Source: Candidatus Villigracilis propinquus
Lineage (GTDB): Bacteria > Chloroflexota > Anaerolineae > Anaerolineales > Villigracilaceae
Reading direction: 5' to 3'
DNA: 52,236 nt
NCBI GenBank assembly: GCA_016714565.1
Contig: JADKDM010000002.1
Coordinates: forward strand, 1 to 52,236
The position numbers and the translations under genes are program-made. Within the stretch, counting starts at the first letter, position 1, and every line of letters starts with the position of its first letter. The notes beneath the pieces were generated by a model that was given only the letters and a program-made list of their open reading frames with translations, searched no databases and was not told the origin of the DNA. Positions 1-9,907 of this stretch are shown piece by piece.

Positions 1-168
1 TTCACCATCCGAGATCTCTTCCAAACCAGCCAACAGACGCAGGGCGGTTGTTTTACGCAGCCTGATGGACCCCACCAACACCAGAAACTCTTTGTCCTCC
101 ACTGTGATATTAAGATTAGCAATAGTCGTTAGGTCGCCGAACTTCTTCACAACATTTTTGTGTAGCAT
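1..168 (-). CDS. Sugar ABC transporter ATP-binding protein (MalK/UgpC type), N-terminal part
   Basis: The gene runs off the left edge of the window, so only about 56 N-terminal residues are visible. They read LKNVVKKFGDL-like at the start, then a beta-strand, then a Walker A region and LRLLAGLEEISDGE, which is the typical opening of MalK/UgpC/MsmX ATPases that energise sugar or glycerol-phosphate importers at the inner face of the membrane. Walker A is garbled in the raw frame: near positions 55-80 one G appears gained and one lost, and undoing both restores GPSGCGKTT. The start is taken at the ATG at 166-168; an ATG at 171-173 would need another frame. It follows a sugar dehydrogenase by about 100 bases on the same strand, which fits a carbohydrate cluster. 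Substrate unknown. Confidence 0.75.
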   Translation of the reverse strand, partial: MLHKNVVKKFGDLTTIANLNITVEDKEFLVLVGSIRLRKTTALRLLAGLEEISDGE

Positions 169-272
169 GACATATAGTAAATCCTCGATCTTTAAGAGAA
201 TATGGTGACATTATTATAACCATAAGGTGAAAAATGACCTATCTTTCGTAAACTGGTTGGTTATTGAAAGAA

Positions 273-1256
273 CTAATTGACCTGTTTTAGAGAAAAATAG
301 GCTTTCTCGTTCGCTGAATCAATAAACCCAAGAATGGCCGCAACGTTCGCGCGGCTGTCAGCCAGGAGATGCGAAGTGGTACTTGTTAAGCAGGATCGCA
401 TCGCACATATCCCCTAGACTTGTCCCAAACACTAAATCCGCACCGCGCCTTATCTTTTCCTCTTTCTCGCCGCGCACCAAATACAACTCACTTTTTTGCC
501 GGGCTTGGACTGAATCTGGGATCTTGAGAACAGCCCTCAGCTGCCTACAATTTTAATATAGGAGCGAAGGGGATATGAAACCCGATCGAATTTGCATGGA
601 TCCGTTTGCGATCTCATTTGCCCAAAGAAAGAATCATCGCTTCCCCCGACTCAACCCGCCAGCCAAAAGCTTCCCCAACAGGCTCTGCCCCGACAATTGT
701 TCGCGCGTAGCTGATCGGATAGCAGCCCACATCCCAAACACTGCCGCCGCCCATCTCTTTGATCTGGCGGTAACTCCCCACGCGTGAGGGAATGTAAACG
801 CGCCTTTGATCAACTGCAATTTGCTAAACACGCCACTATCTGCAATTTGTTAGCCTGTGGTGTCTGGACATGATGACGGTACATAAAGGTCTTCAGCCAG
901 TATTTTGCCTGTTTCCTTTGCGGCGGATGCCATGGCGTCCACCTCTTGCGAGGTAGGGGCGATCGGCTTTTCGCACAGAACATGTTTGCCGGCGCGCGGG
1001 CTTTGATCGTCCACTCGGCATGGAGATTGTTCGGCAGGGAGTTGTAGATCACGTCACTTTCGGGGTCGGCGAGCAGGGCTTCGTAGCTTCCGGCATGCAA
1101 GGGGGAATTTTATTCTCCGGGCGTATGCATCAGCGGGGGATTGCTCCTCGAAGCAACGGCCAGCAACCGGGTCCGTTTGGAGGCGTTGATGGGTTTTATC
1201 AAAGCCTGATTGATCTTTGCCGTCGATAGCAGTCCCCAATTAAGTGGTTTGTCCAT
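273..1256 (-). CDS. Gfo/Idh/MocA family NAD(P)-dependent oxidoreductase (frameshifted)
   Basis: This is a sugar or cyclitol dehydrogenase of the glucose-fructose oxidoreductase type. Joined across several one-base breaks the reading gives an N-terminal MDKPLNWGLLSTAKINQALI, a Rossmann segment ending in the typical AGKHVLCEKPIA signature, SLPNNLHAEW just before it, and in the C-terminal half GGGSVWDVGCYPISYARTIV, the GFO_IDH_MocA C-domain signature. The tail LADSRANVAAILGFIDSANE ends at a TAG (273-275). The total is 984 bases, or 328 codons, exactly the usual size of the family. The start ATG has a GGAGCAAGA ribosome site. It overlaps the end of the upstream MFS gene by about 17 bases and is followed by a sugar ABC ATPase, so a role in sugar uptake and oxidation is inferred. 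The natural substrate cannot be told. Confidence 0.85.
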
Positions 1257-2299
1257 TCTTGCTCCTTAATAAGATAGATACTGACGCGGTCAAGAGCGCC
1301 GTGAAAAATGACGGCAAATGCAAATCCCAAGTTCAATTGACAGATCGCTTGCCAAAGCCGATGCACCCGAGGCCAAGCAGGCCGCCGATGCCGGCGAATG
1401 TAAAGCACGCCCAGGATCGGGTTCATGTTTTCCTTAACGTTTTCCGAGACGCTGGCTGAAGGTCGAAGTGATCGAGAAAAAGAATCCCGATTCGAAAGAA
1501 AAACTGAAAAGTTCGTGAATGTGCCAATGGTGATGCAGATCAAGCTGCCGATGGATGCAAAACAGGATAGAGCCGTAAATATCCCAGGCGATGTTCGATG
1601 AAGCCGCCCCCAGGCGGCCAAGCATAAGCAATGCAAAGAAAAGGGGAGGCTTTGGTTGCTGCCAAGTACGCTTGCCCGCGGGTATTTTGAAGAAGGTCAC
1701 CAGCCGGAGCCAACGGCAAGATCGGCCGCTGCGATAAAATGCAATGGCCGCGTAGAACCAGGGAAGGTTTCCTTTGAATGTAAAGTTTGGGATGTTCCCT
1801 TGGAAATCGATGCTTGCTTTGGCCTTTTTACGATTTTGGAATTTGCAGGGAATAAAAATAATAGAACGAACAGGCATGGCGGAATATCCCAGCGATAGAT
1901 CATTGCGCCAGGGTGACGTTCCCATGGCAAGCAGCCAGCCCGCGAACAAAGGCGCGACCAGCCGAGCCAAGCCCATGCAAAACGGCCATAAGATTTTGAT
2001 ACAGCCCGTTTTTTGCGTGTGGATCTGCACACTTCTTCGCGGCGTTTGCTCCCCAGTTCGATTGCACCTAATCCCAAGTCCCACCGAAAACAGGGAAGCG
2101 GTTAAGGATATGGTGCTAAATGAGCTACTCTCAGCAACACGCTGTGCAAGCAAGCCGCCTGCAGGACTAGGGGATCACCCTTTGGGCCAAATCGGTCAGC
2201 AGAAATTCCCGCAATGAGCGAGGGGATAATATTTTCAAAATATTCCCCGAAAAGATATTTCCATGATACCGTAATCGATATTCAATTCGCGGATCATGG
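1240..2299 (-). CDS. MFS-type permease (heavily frameshifted)
   Basis: Reading across at least five frame breaks gives a very hydrophobic protein with fragments typical of major facilitator permeases: an LIAGISADRFGPK loop (the RFGxK motif between helices 2 and 3), several helices with repeated small residues, and a last helix followed by a basic tail ending at TAA 1240-1242, inside the start of the downstream dehydrogenase gene. The span encodes about 350 residues, shorter than the usual 400, so the N-terminus may begin further upstream or be damaged; the ATG near 2299 is a best guess. It lies between a ROK regulator and a sugar dehydrogenase on the same strand, so sugar transport is likely but inferred. 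Alternative: a pseudogene of such a permease. Confidence 0.6.
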
Positions 2300-2499
2300 A
2301 GGGGTGGAGTGGGTGGGACTTTGAGGATTGTCAAGCTAAAATGGATTAACGCAAAAAGTTAAAGGAAAGACGCGGCGTGCAAGAAAGCAGTTGTTTTAGG
2401 GTGCAAGGGATCCCCTTCTTCATAAATGGATTGTATTTTAAAACAAATGAAGCCCGGAAGCCAGACTTCATGACCCTTCCGTTGTTCAAATTGAGCGGA

Positions 2500-3743
2500 C
2501 TTATTTTTCCTTGCCACCCAAAGGCTGGGAAAGGAGCCACCATCGGCAACAATGGCAATCCAGCTGATCAGGCTCGCGTCCGGGCCAAAGGAGTAGAGCA
2601 CCTCGGCTTGTTGATCAACCCCCGTCAGGGATTGACGCGCCATGGTTTCCTTGATGGCCCGGTAACAGGTGGTGCCCCAGCTATGCCAGAGCGGTCCTTC
2701 GCAAGGATGATCTTTTGGGGGTTGAAGATGTTTGTCAGCCCTGCAAAGCCCTGCCCCGTGGCGGGGCGCTCCTCGGCGAAGGTCTAGGCTGCTTGGCGGT
2801 CACCGGCGTCCGCGCTTGTTTGATAAGGGGAATAGTTAAATGAAGAGTTATGTTCCGCCATGAGTTTGGGAATAATGCTGGTGCGTTTTACTTGCAGGCG
2901 TGCCTGCACGCGTTGGATGATGGAATACTGGTTTGCGTACGTCTCCCAACATCCACGGTTTCCGCAGTGACAAACAGTCTGCGAGGTTCAGCCATAATGG
3001 AGGTGTGTCCACGATCTCGCCGGCATACCCGTTTTTCCATGATACAGGTTTTCCGTTGAGAATAAACCCAACGCCGATTTTTTTGCCCACCCCCTGCGAA
3101 CAACAAAAAGAAAGTCCTGACATTGGCGGGCCGTGCCGAATAGGTGCTCGGCAGTGGGCAGGCAGCATTTGCATCATTTCAACGAACAACCTTAAGTCGT
3201 GGTTTGTTCTGAAAATATTTTCTAAAGGGAACGTTTCTCCAATGCAGGTTCGAGCAAAGATCAAAAACCCTTCTTTTAGTTAACCAACGGTTCCCGGGGT
3301 CGCAAGCCCCATGCCTAGAAAATGGGCGTTTTTCTTTTTACGGATCCCAATGCATCTTTCACAATGCGTAGGGTTTGATCGATCATTTTTTGCTGGTCTT
3401 CATTTGGGTTCGCATCTTCGCGTCTGCGACAGTTGATGTTCCCAAGAAAATCGGTGACAGCCACAGAAACGAAATCCACGCCGAGTTCCACGCCAACGAT
3501 CAGTCCGGCTTGGGAACAATTCAAGCATTATCGCCGGACGCCCCGCCTCCGTTAAGAATTACTGCCCGCCCCATTAGCTCGGCTTTCGGGCTATCAAATC
3601 ATCCACAAGACTTGGGTCGTGGATATGTTAGCCCCGTATGACCGCCAACTGAGGCGCGAAATAGGCGCTTGAGAATGAATCAACCGCAGTACAGGGAGAG
3701 ATTTGGTTCACGAATATATGCTTGGTCTATTATAGTTTGACAT
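2500..3743 (-). CDS. ROK family transcriptional regulator/sugar kinase (frameshifted)
   Basis: ROK proteins of the NagC/XylR class join a winged helix-turn-helix to a glucokinase-like domain and repress sugar genes. Here an N-terminal part reads VLRLIHSQAPISRA, like the ROK helix-turn-helix opening, then EAGRPAIMLEL and GLIVGVELGVDFVSVAVTDF, the ATP-binding phosphate-1 strand. Further on come a NIF..NHDLRLFVE segment (normally LxVxVENDANAAA), KNGYAGEIVDTP (the ROK signature EIGH appears as EIVD in the raw reading) and a C-terminal PDASLI stretch. The start is the ATG at 3741-3743; the end near 2500 is approximate because two frames stay open there. The length, about 410 residues, fits the family. 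It heads the sugar cluster that follows on the same strand and may regulate it. Confidence 0.8.
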
Positions 3744-3881
3744 GGATCAATTAGTATGATGATGCAACAAATGGATTATATCTCTCGAAATTGATTTGTC
3801 ACGGAAAAACGAACAGACCCTCGCTTCAACTGTGCCTCAGGCCTGTTTGACATTAAGTCGCAGGTACTACGCTGGAGTTTT

Positions 3882-5010
3882 CTACTTATGAGTGATACGC
3901 CGATCAATTTACCGACACCGAAGGTCAAGTGCCGCTGCGATAAGACCAACTAACACCTGCCTTGTTCCAGAGAATAGAACTCCGCGTCCGGTCATCAATG
4001 TGATCCCGCACCGATGATGAATAACCCAACTCCGCTGATCGCAAGGCTGAGATAGATCGCCGTTACCCGTCCAGAAAGGAAAGGAAGATGGGGAAGATCG
4101 CTCCCCACGGCGAAGAGGAAGAAATTAAGCTTTGAATAGCCGCTTCGTATGCAGGCGCGCCCACTTCTTCCGGGTCAATGCCCAGTTCTTCACGGGCATG
4201 CGTATCGAGAATACTACTTGTATCCGCCATCATGTGAGATGCGAGTTCTTTGCGGTCTTCGGGGAGCCCTTTGATTGATATATCAAGTCAATTCTTCCAG
4301 CTCTTCTTCTGGACTTTCAGCATTCTTCGGCTTAATTTTATCTGGTTTTCGTACAACTCGCGTGAGCTCTGCACAGACAGCCATTCGCCCAACGCCATGG
4401 ATCCTGCACTTGCAAGCAGACCAGCCAACCCGGCGATAAGAACCTGGCTGTTCGAACTGGTCGCTCCGGCTACACCCATTACCAAACTTAAAATGGACAC
4501 AAGTCCATCATTCGCGCCCAGCACCGCCGCACGCAAGGCATTGCCGCCGCTCGTAGCGGTGACACCCCTGGCTTTGCGCCACAGATGCGCCTGGCAACCC
4601 CGCTTCGAAGATTTCGATGCCATCGAAAGCAATCGCGCATGGGACTTCTCATCTTTAGCAAACATCAACGCTTCCGCTTCCCGGCTGTCCGTATCACAGC
4701 GCCTGGCTGTCCGCGTTTTCATTGCCAGATCGTCAGGCAAAATAAACTGCGGACCGAGATCTCCGTGCAAAGCCAGATCATCACTTTCGCCCGCCAGCTT
4801 GGCATGCGCGGGGAAAGGAATATTCCACTTTGAGTTCACCCAGTTTCTTTTCCCACAGGCAGACGTGCCTTTCCTCGCTCGCAGAAGGCAGGTGCAGAAT
4901 TTCCTTCATTGCGGCTGTGCTTCGGCTTGTGCAAGCACGCGGTATAGTGCCGCGCCGTCAATTTCCTTCTGACGATTGTTGAAATATCTTTATATCTTTT
5001 TGTTGGACAT
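3882..5010 (-). CDS. VIT1/CCC1 family iron or manganese transporter with ferritin-like N-domain
   Basis: The first part, read across breaks, is KEIDGAALYRVLAQAEAQP, then MKEILHLPSASEERHVCLWE, a ferritin-like di-iron domain with E..., ExxH ligands. The second part is a CCC1-type membrane domain: NALRAAVLGANDGLVSILSL, then VMGVAGA, GLAGLLASAGSMALGEWLSV and SSRELYENQI, followed by the acidic REELGIDPEE loop and two further helices containing AVGSDLPHLPF and GVGLFIIGAG. Such fused proteins move ferrous iron or manganese across the cytoplasmic membrane and the ferritin part probably oxidises or senses iron; this is family knowledge. The start is ATG 5008-5010 with GGAGGAAG before it, about 50 bases below enolase and after a terminator. 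The end is approximate (3882, or 3776 in another frame). Length about 375 residues, normal for the fusion. Confidence 0.85.
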
Positions 5011-5024
5011 ATCTTCCTCCCGAT

Positions 5025-5052
5025 AAAAAGGGCAGAAATGTTTTCTCTGCCC
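5025..5052 (-). terminator. Intrinsic terminator after enolase
   Basis: On the minus strand a perfect 7-base stem (GGGCAGA with TCTGCCC, arms 5046-5052 and 5030-5036) is followed by five T. It starts 10 bases after the enolase stop and lies just before the iron transporter gene, which therefore probably needs read-through or its own promoter. Confidence 0.8.
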
Positions 5053-5061
5053 TGATTGAAC

Positions 5062-6369
5062 TTATTTTGATTTCGGCGTCCCAGCCTGCGTGTCTGCTTC
5101 AGTTCCCAACTCGGCTTCGTTACGAAGGAGTTGGTTGTACTTCGCAACCCGGTCGGAGCGGGCCGGAGCACCGGTCTCGATCTGCCCGGTGTTCAGGGCA
5201 ACAGCAGGGTCTGCGATGGTGGCGTCTTCCGTTTCACCGGAGCGCTGTGAGGTGACAGTTCTCCATCCGCGCGTTGAGCAAAGCCACCGGCTTCGATGGT
5301 TTCGCTCAAGGAACAGATCTGGTTGACTTTGACGAGCAAAGCATTCGCAGCGTTTTCTGAAATCGTTCCCTGCGGACGCGCTCGGGGGAAGTTGGTCACC
5401 AAAAGATCATCACCAACGATCTGGATCTTGTCGCCCAACTTCTTGGTCATCAAACTCCAGGAACTCCAGTCATCCTGTGCAAGTCCGTCTTCGAGTGGAA
5501 ACGATGGGATGGTCATTGACCCACTACGGCCCCAGAACTCAACCATTCCTTTTTTGTTCGCCAGTTAATTCTCTGCCTTCCTTGCGGAGGTTGTATTTCT
5601 TGGTCTTCTCGTCGTAAAGTTCGGAAGCGGCAGGATCAGCGCAATGGCAACCTGTTGTCCACGGCCAGCTTTGAAGCCAGCCATTAATGGAAGGCGAGGA
5701 TCAAACTCCCTGGTCTTCGTTGTTGGCCTTGAGGCGTTGGACGTAACCGCCCTCATCGCCGGACAAGGGCGCCGTAACCCTTCACCTTCTTTACACTGAT
5801 TTCAAGGCGTGGTAAATTCCCACCCCAGCGCAAACCTTCACAGAAGGAAGGAGCGCCGAAAGGCAATACCATAAATTCCTGCATATCGGTGCTCTGCCCA
5901 GCTTGTATGCGCCGCCGTTCACGATGTTCATAATCGGGATCGGGAGGACGTGAGCATATACGCCGCCGAGGTAGCGATACAAAGGCATACCGAATGAATT
6001 TGCGGCAGCTTTGGCAACCGCAAGGCTGACGCCCAAGATCGCATTCGCACCAAGTACCGACTTGTTGGCAGTTCCGTCCGCATTCACGAGAGCACAATTC
6101 AGCGTCAATCGCTTTCTGTCAGAAGCATCCCAACCAAAAGGGATTCTGCGATCACGCCGTTGACATTGGCAACAGCCTTTGAAACGCCCTTGCCGAGATA
6201 GCGCTTCTATCACCATCCCGCATTTCCGAGCGTGGTGATCACGGTGGATCGCCGGAGGGAACTGCTGCGTCCCCAGCGCCGTCCATTAAAACCACTTCCA
6301 CTTCTACTGTGGGGTTGCCGCGTGAGTCGAGAATTTCCAACCGGAGATGCTTTCAATTGTTGTATCCAT
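5062..6369 (-). CDS. eno: Enolase (phosphopyruvate hydratase), frameshifted
   Basis: Enolase converts 2-phosphoglycerate to phosphoenolpyruvate in glycolysis. The pieces in order are MDTTIESISGLEILDSRGNP-like N-terminus (one break after residue 10), LGANAILGVSLAVAKAAAN with GMPLYRYLGG, IPIMNIVNGGA, MQEFMVLPFGAPSF, LEDGLAQDDWSSW, KIQIVGDDLLVTN, NAANALLVKVNQI and SLSETIEA, all standard enolase blocks including the metal ligands E in LEDG and D in GDD. About ten one-base breaks interrupt them. The start is the ATG at 6367-6369 behind AGGAG; the stop is TAA 5062-5064. The 1308-base span gives about 435 residues, the family norm. A hairpin terminator follows. The reading errors, not gene decay, are the likely cause of the breaks since conservation is complete. 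Confidence 0.95.
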
Positions 6370-6458
6370 ATTAAACTCCTGGTTGTTATCTAAAGCCAGA
6401 TGAATGTCCAGCTCGAATTTTATAAGCGTGAAGACCTTTTTGTCCCTTGATCCCCAAG

Positions 6459-6464
6459 TATAAT
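6459..6464 (+). promoter_or_regulatory. Candidate -10 box for the acyltransferase gene
   Basis: A consensus TATAAT lies in the gap between the divergent enolase and acyltransferase genes, about 8-15 bases before the possible acyltransferase starts. No good -35 box is visible (CTTTTT at 17 bases distance), so this is only suggestive. Confidence 0.45.
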
Positions 6465-6471
6465 CCCAACA

Positions 6472-7167
6472 TTGGGAGATGTCATCTTGACAGAAGTCAC
6501 TTTTTTGACCCTCTGTGATAAAACGCGGTTTGTATTCCATGCAACCCCATTTCGGAAGTTGCCATTTTGTGATTGGCTCTCTTTTCAAATTGGTCATGAA
6601 TTTCCAGGCGGGTGGAAGGCCCGGGAAAACTTTCCGTTGGACGCGTGGTTGTGTTGACCGCCAACCATGTAACGAATTTTGATGTTTTGCCCTTGCAGTT
6701 CAGCCTTCCTCGTCCCATCTTTCTTCATGGCAAGGCCAGTCTCTTCAAAATCCCCGTGTTGAAATTGCCTATAAGAGTTGGGAGCCTTTCCCGTCAATCG
6801 AGGCGAGAAGGATGAATGGGCGCTTCGCCACGCTGCCAAAGTCCTTGCGATTGGACAAACCCTCGGCATGTTCCCGAAGGGAGACACGCCCAAAGGAAGG
6901 GGACCCAGCGTCGCGAAAACAGATCCGCGCGCCACGCTCTTCGACGCAGGCCGTTCCATCGTCCCCATGGCAGTTATCGGCACCGACAAATTTTCCGACC
7001 TTTCCCCGTCGCGCAGAGTCAACCATCCGCATTCTCCCGCCCATTTTGCCCAAACCCGGGTGAAACCCCACTCGCCCCTCATGGATGAGTCATGTTTCGC
7101 CCTCGCTAAAGGGCTCCCGAAGATATGCGCGGAGTCTATGCCGGAAGTCCCCAAGGGGTTTGGGTAG
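6472..7167 (+). CDS. PlsC-like 1-acylglycerol-3-phosphate acyltransferase
   Basis: The protein probably adds a fatty acid to lysophosphatidate or a related lipid at the membrane. VVLTANHVTNFDVLPLQFSL holds the NHxxxxD catalytic motif; the next segment LFKIPVLKLPIRVGAFPVNR is the usual second block; LGMFPKGDTPKGRG stands where FPEGTRS is normal (the raw GDTP may reflect errors for GTRS); SIVPMAVIGTDKF is the fourth block. The end KGFG is at TAG 7165-7167. Two or more breaks occur near 6650-6830. The start is uncertain: a TTG at 6472 keeps the frame, while an ATG at 6479 with GGGAG before it would need one frame correction. About 230 residues, normal for PlsC. It is divergent from enolase. Confidence 0.85.
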
Positions 7168-7177
7168 TGGCATGGTA

Positions 7178-7221
7178 GCGCAAGATTTACTCTTGATTAC
7201 TCGTAATCACTAATCTTGCGC
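7178..7221. repeat. Inverted repeat after the acyltransferase gene
   Basis: Perfect 10-base arms GCGCAAGATT (7178-7187) and AATCTTGCGC (7212-7221) enclose a second small inverted repeat GATTAC/GTAATC (7195-7200, 7203-7208). It starts 10 bases after the acyltransferase stop. It could be a terminator without a T run or a protein-binding palindrome for the next gene. Confidence 0.6.
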
Positions 7222-7254
7222 AACATAAATGTTGCCTGGACAGAGGATATTTAC

Positions 7255-7880
7255 ATGCACATTCCAAACTTTACCGTGAAGAAGACCGTGAAAAGATCAT
7301 CGAATTCCTGAAACAGAACAATTTCCCCGCGTTGGTTGCATGACGGAGAAAAAAACTGACCGTAACTCATTTGCCTCGTGGGGGAATTATCGCAGACGAA
7401 AAAGGCGTACTCAGCAATTTTAAGGCACATGTCCCGCGCCAACCCGCAGTGGAAGAGCTTGGTGAGTCAGGAGGTGCTGCTCATCTTTCAGGGAGCGCAC
7501 ACTCTTAGCATCTCGCCGCGCTGGGCATAACTGCATGTCAACGTGCCGACTTGGAATTACATGATGGTACATGTCATGGAAGAGTGCGAGCAGTTGAAGG
7601 GGAGGAACTGCACTTGTTGTTGGTCAACTGGTCGGTGGTGGCCGTGAAGGGGGCACTTCCTATCGCCTGGAAGATCTGCCAGAGGAATTTGTCCAAAAGA
7701 GATGAATGGCGTCTTTGGGTTGCGCGCTTGAAGTAGTATGAATTAGACGCAGGCTACAAACTCAGCCAAAACCGAAATGATGAAGATCACAAAAACATCA
7801 TCCATGAGCTGGAAAAGCGTGGAGATGCGGACTCTTGGAAGTGGCAAAGGGATGAAAGAGAAGCGCGGGGTTATCATAAT
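7255..7880 (+). CDS. PaiB-like FMN-binding split-barrel protein (frameshifted)
   Basis: Joined across many one-base breaks this reads MHIPN-YREEDREKIIEFLK, QNNFPALV, a GHMSRANPQW-like segment (SRANPQWKSL is clear), QEVLLIFQGAHT, ISPRW, VPTWNYMMVHV, GRVRAVEGEELH and a C-terminal YKLSQNRNDEDHKNIIHELE. These blocks, above all HxxRANPQ and the VPTWNY motif, belong to the PaiB family of FMN-binding proteins, described as negative transcriptional regulators of proteases and sporulation in Bacillus; in most other bacteria the function is unknown and a flavin-linked redox role is as likely. The start ATG is at 7255-7257 behind AGAGGAT. The end is approximate (about 7860-7880). About 205 residues, the family norm. 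Confidence 0.8.
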
Positions 7881-7900
7881 TGTTTGTTTGAATGCCGAAC

Positions 7901-7929
7901 TTGACACAATGCACCCCATGTTCTAAAAA
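7901..7929 (+). promoter_or_regulatory. Candidate sigma-70 promoter for the Roadblock-V4R set
   Basis: A consensus TTGACA (7901-7906) is followed after 17 bases by TAAAAA (7924-7929). It lies about 70 bases before the Roadblock gene start. The -10 box matches the consensus at four of six positions. Confidence 0.55.
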
Positions 7930-7996
7930 ATAGTCTCACTATTCTTAAATCGACGTCTCCAGAGTTTTCGGTTGTTAATTTCCACAGGAGGGTTGG

Positions 7997-8362
7997 CTGT
8001 CTAAAAACCGTACGCAACAAATGGTGGATCGCCTGCGGAATTACAGGCTTCATCACCTGATATTGAAGCCTCCGCTGGTAAGTGTTGATGGCCTGAGCAT
8101 CGCGTCTGCTCTTCCGCAAGGTGTGGAAGAAGACCATGTTTCCGCCATGTCCGCTGCGATGCTTTCGTTGGTGAGCGCATTGCCGGTGAATTGGGGCGTG
8201 GTTCCCTTGAACAGGTTTATATCAAGGATTAAAGGATATGTTGTTTTGATGTCAAGTGGTGATGAGGCAGTTCTTACCGCACTGGCTCGTGAACAGGCCA
8301 AACTTGGCCTGATCTTCCTTGATATGCGTCGCGCCGCCGAAGATCTGGCGAAGTTGATTTAG
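7997..8362 (+). CDS. Roadblock/LC7 domain protein
   Basis: A small protein of about 120 residues. The readable core is VSVDGLSIASALPQGVEEDH, then VSAMSAAMLSL, then GYVVLMSSGDEAVLTALARE, QAKLGLIFLDMRRAAEDLAK, the Roadblock/LC7 fold found in bacterial and archaeal regulators that pair with small GTPases or two-component proteins (for example MglB). The upstream part reads SKNRTQQMVDRLR. The start codon is not clean: CUG at 7997 stands where an ATG is expected, 5 bases after CAGGAGGG; an internal ATG at 8021 is a fallback. Breaks occur near 8045-8080 and 8190-8225. It is 10 bases before a V4R protein and in line with a response regulator, so the three probably act together in signalling; the partners are inferred. 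Confidence 0.8.
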   Translation: MSKNRTQQMVDRLRNYRLHHLILKPPLVSVDGLSIASALPQGVEEDHVSAMSAAMLSLVSALPVNWGVVPLNRFISRIKGYVVLMSSGDEAVLTALAREQAKLGLIFLDMRRAAEDLAKLI

Positions 8363-8372
8363 TGGAGTTTTT

Positions 8373-9020
8373 ATGGCCCCCCCTTCAAAAAAAAAAGTGG
8401 ATTGTATTACCCTAATAAATTTGGATTCGATCACCATAAATCTTTGGAAGAGGTGATGGGAAAGAATGGTCTGAACGCGCCATTACCCCCAGATCTGGCC
8501 GGGTTGAACCATTATGTTGAAGAATACCCCCAGGACCAATCTTACTAAAGGTTTTGACTTTTCAGAACTTTCCGCGCTTGATTCCGCTTTGGAAGAAATG
8601 TACGGTCCTGCGGCGGGCGTGGTCTTTGCTCTTCGAGCGGGACGCGCAACCTTCTCTGACGGATTGAAGAGCTTTTGGTGCCCTAGCAGGCGCGGCAGAT
8701 TTGGCGTTCGTGGTTCTCCCGCTTCAATCCAAGCTAGAATTAATCTGCCAGCTTTCGCAAAAATAGTTTCCCAGCTAGTGATCAACAGACGACCGTAGAA
8801 GAAAAAGATACCGAATGGGTATGGACCATCCCCGCCTGCCCTTGCTGTTGAGGACGCACCGGTGTGGATAAGCCTGTTTAACTTTGTTTCAACCGGCCTC
8901 TTGCAGGAAGCGCTCAAATGGGTTTCCGGCGGCAATGAATTTCCGTCAACAGATCCAAGTGCATTGCCATCGGAGACAGCGTCTGCCCAGATTCATCGTG
9001 CAAAAGAACCAATTTCGTAG
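8373..9020 (+). CDS. V4R (4-vinyl reductase) domain protein
   Basis: After MAPPSKKKV the joined reading gives SLEEVMGKNGLNA, then a helix, FDFSELSALDSALEEMYGP, LRAGRATFSDGLKSFGALAG, LRISLPAFAKI, a CPxCWGR segment, CFVSTGLLQEALKWVSGGNE and a final CIAxGDSVCQ-like stretch ending at TAG 9018-9020. This is the V4R small-molecule-binding fold with the two cysteine-containing ends typical of the family, where it serves as a sensor for hydrocarbons, haem precursors or similar ligands. At least five one-base breaks interrupt it. About 215 residues. It is located between a Roadblock protein (10 bases upstream) and a response regulator (16 bases downstream), so it may be the ligand-sensing part of that set. 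Ligand unknown. Confidence 0.75.
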
Positions 9021-9036
9021 CTGAAAAAGATCTGGC

Positions 9037-9907
9037 ATGACAGACACCAAGTCCAGAATACTCATCGTTGAAGACGATCTTGACGTCGGCTGAAATGCTG
9101 AATGCGTATTTTTCGCGTTCAGGGATATGAAGTGTTTACGTTTGAAAATTGGGGAAGATGGGGTCCGCTCCTCTTTGCAGGATCACCCGGATTTGATCAT
9201 TCCCCTGAATATTCGCCTGCCGGATATTGATGGATATGAAGTAGCCCGCCGTTTGCGCGCCGACCGCCGCACCTCCGACATCCCGATCATTTTCCTCACC
9301 GAAAAACGTGACCGCTCTGACCGTCTCCAGGGATTGGAGATCGGCGCGGATGATTACATCACCAAGCCCTTCGATGTGCAAGAACTACGCCGGCGTGTCG
9401 AAATGCGTTGAAGAAGAGTCCGATCAAGGTTCGTTGACTAACCCCGTCACCGGCCTGCCCAGAGAGCGCCTTGTGGACGAAAGCTTTCCAGGAAGTTATC
9501 GGCATGGTTGGGTCGGCGTTATTGTTCGTTCTTCTCGAAAATATGGATTCTTTCCGTGAAACGTACGGCTTTGTCGCCTAGGATGATGTTCTGCGGGCGA
9601 TCAGTTTGATGATCGTCAATACCATGCGTGAAATTGAGCCGCCCTGAAGATTTTTCTCGGTCATTTAACCGGTACCCAGATTTCGTGCTAGTTTTGCCCC
9701 GTCAATCTGGCAGCATTGGTGAAAAATTGCAAACACGGCAGTAGGGAGTCCATGGAATATTTCTACCCGATCGGGGGCCGTGAGCAAATGGCGAAGCAGT
9801 CCGATAAGTTGGGCGCAAAAGATCATCGAAAATACCCTCCGCTGAAAACAAAATTTACAAATGTATGGAACAGGTATGAGGACAGGTTGTTTCGTAATAA
9901 AAAATGA
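9037..9907 (+). CDS. Response regulator with degenerate GGDEF-like output domain
   Basis: MTDTKSRILIVEDDLDV opens a CheY-like receiver with the acidic pair ED-D. The block normally reading PDLIILDIRLPD is seen as PDLIIPLNIRLPDIDGYEVA, so the phospho-accepting Asp appears as Asn next to an extra codon; this may be a reading error. DIPIIFLTEKRDRSDRLQGL and EIGADDYITKPF follow, with the conserved Thr/Lys. The second domain starts with NPVTGLPRERLVDE and later has a TGTQF-like segment where GGDEF would be, so cyclase activity is unlikely. Several breaks follow 9400. The start ATG is at 9037-9039 and the stop TGA (9905-9907) overlaps the next ATG. About 290 residues. Context suggests output of the Roadblock/V4R sensor set. 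Confidence 0.75.

Noticed and set aside
1434..2153. A single 239-residue minus-strand protein
   Set aside because: It is a chance join of frames; the conserved MFS segments switch frame several times within it.
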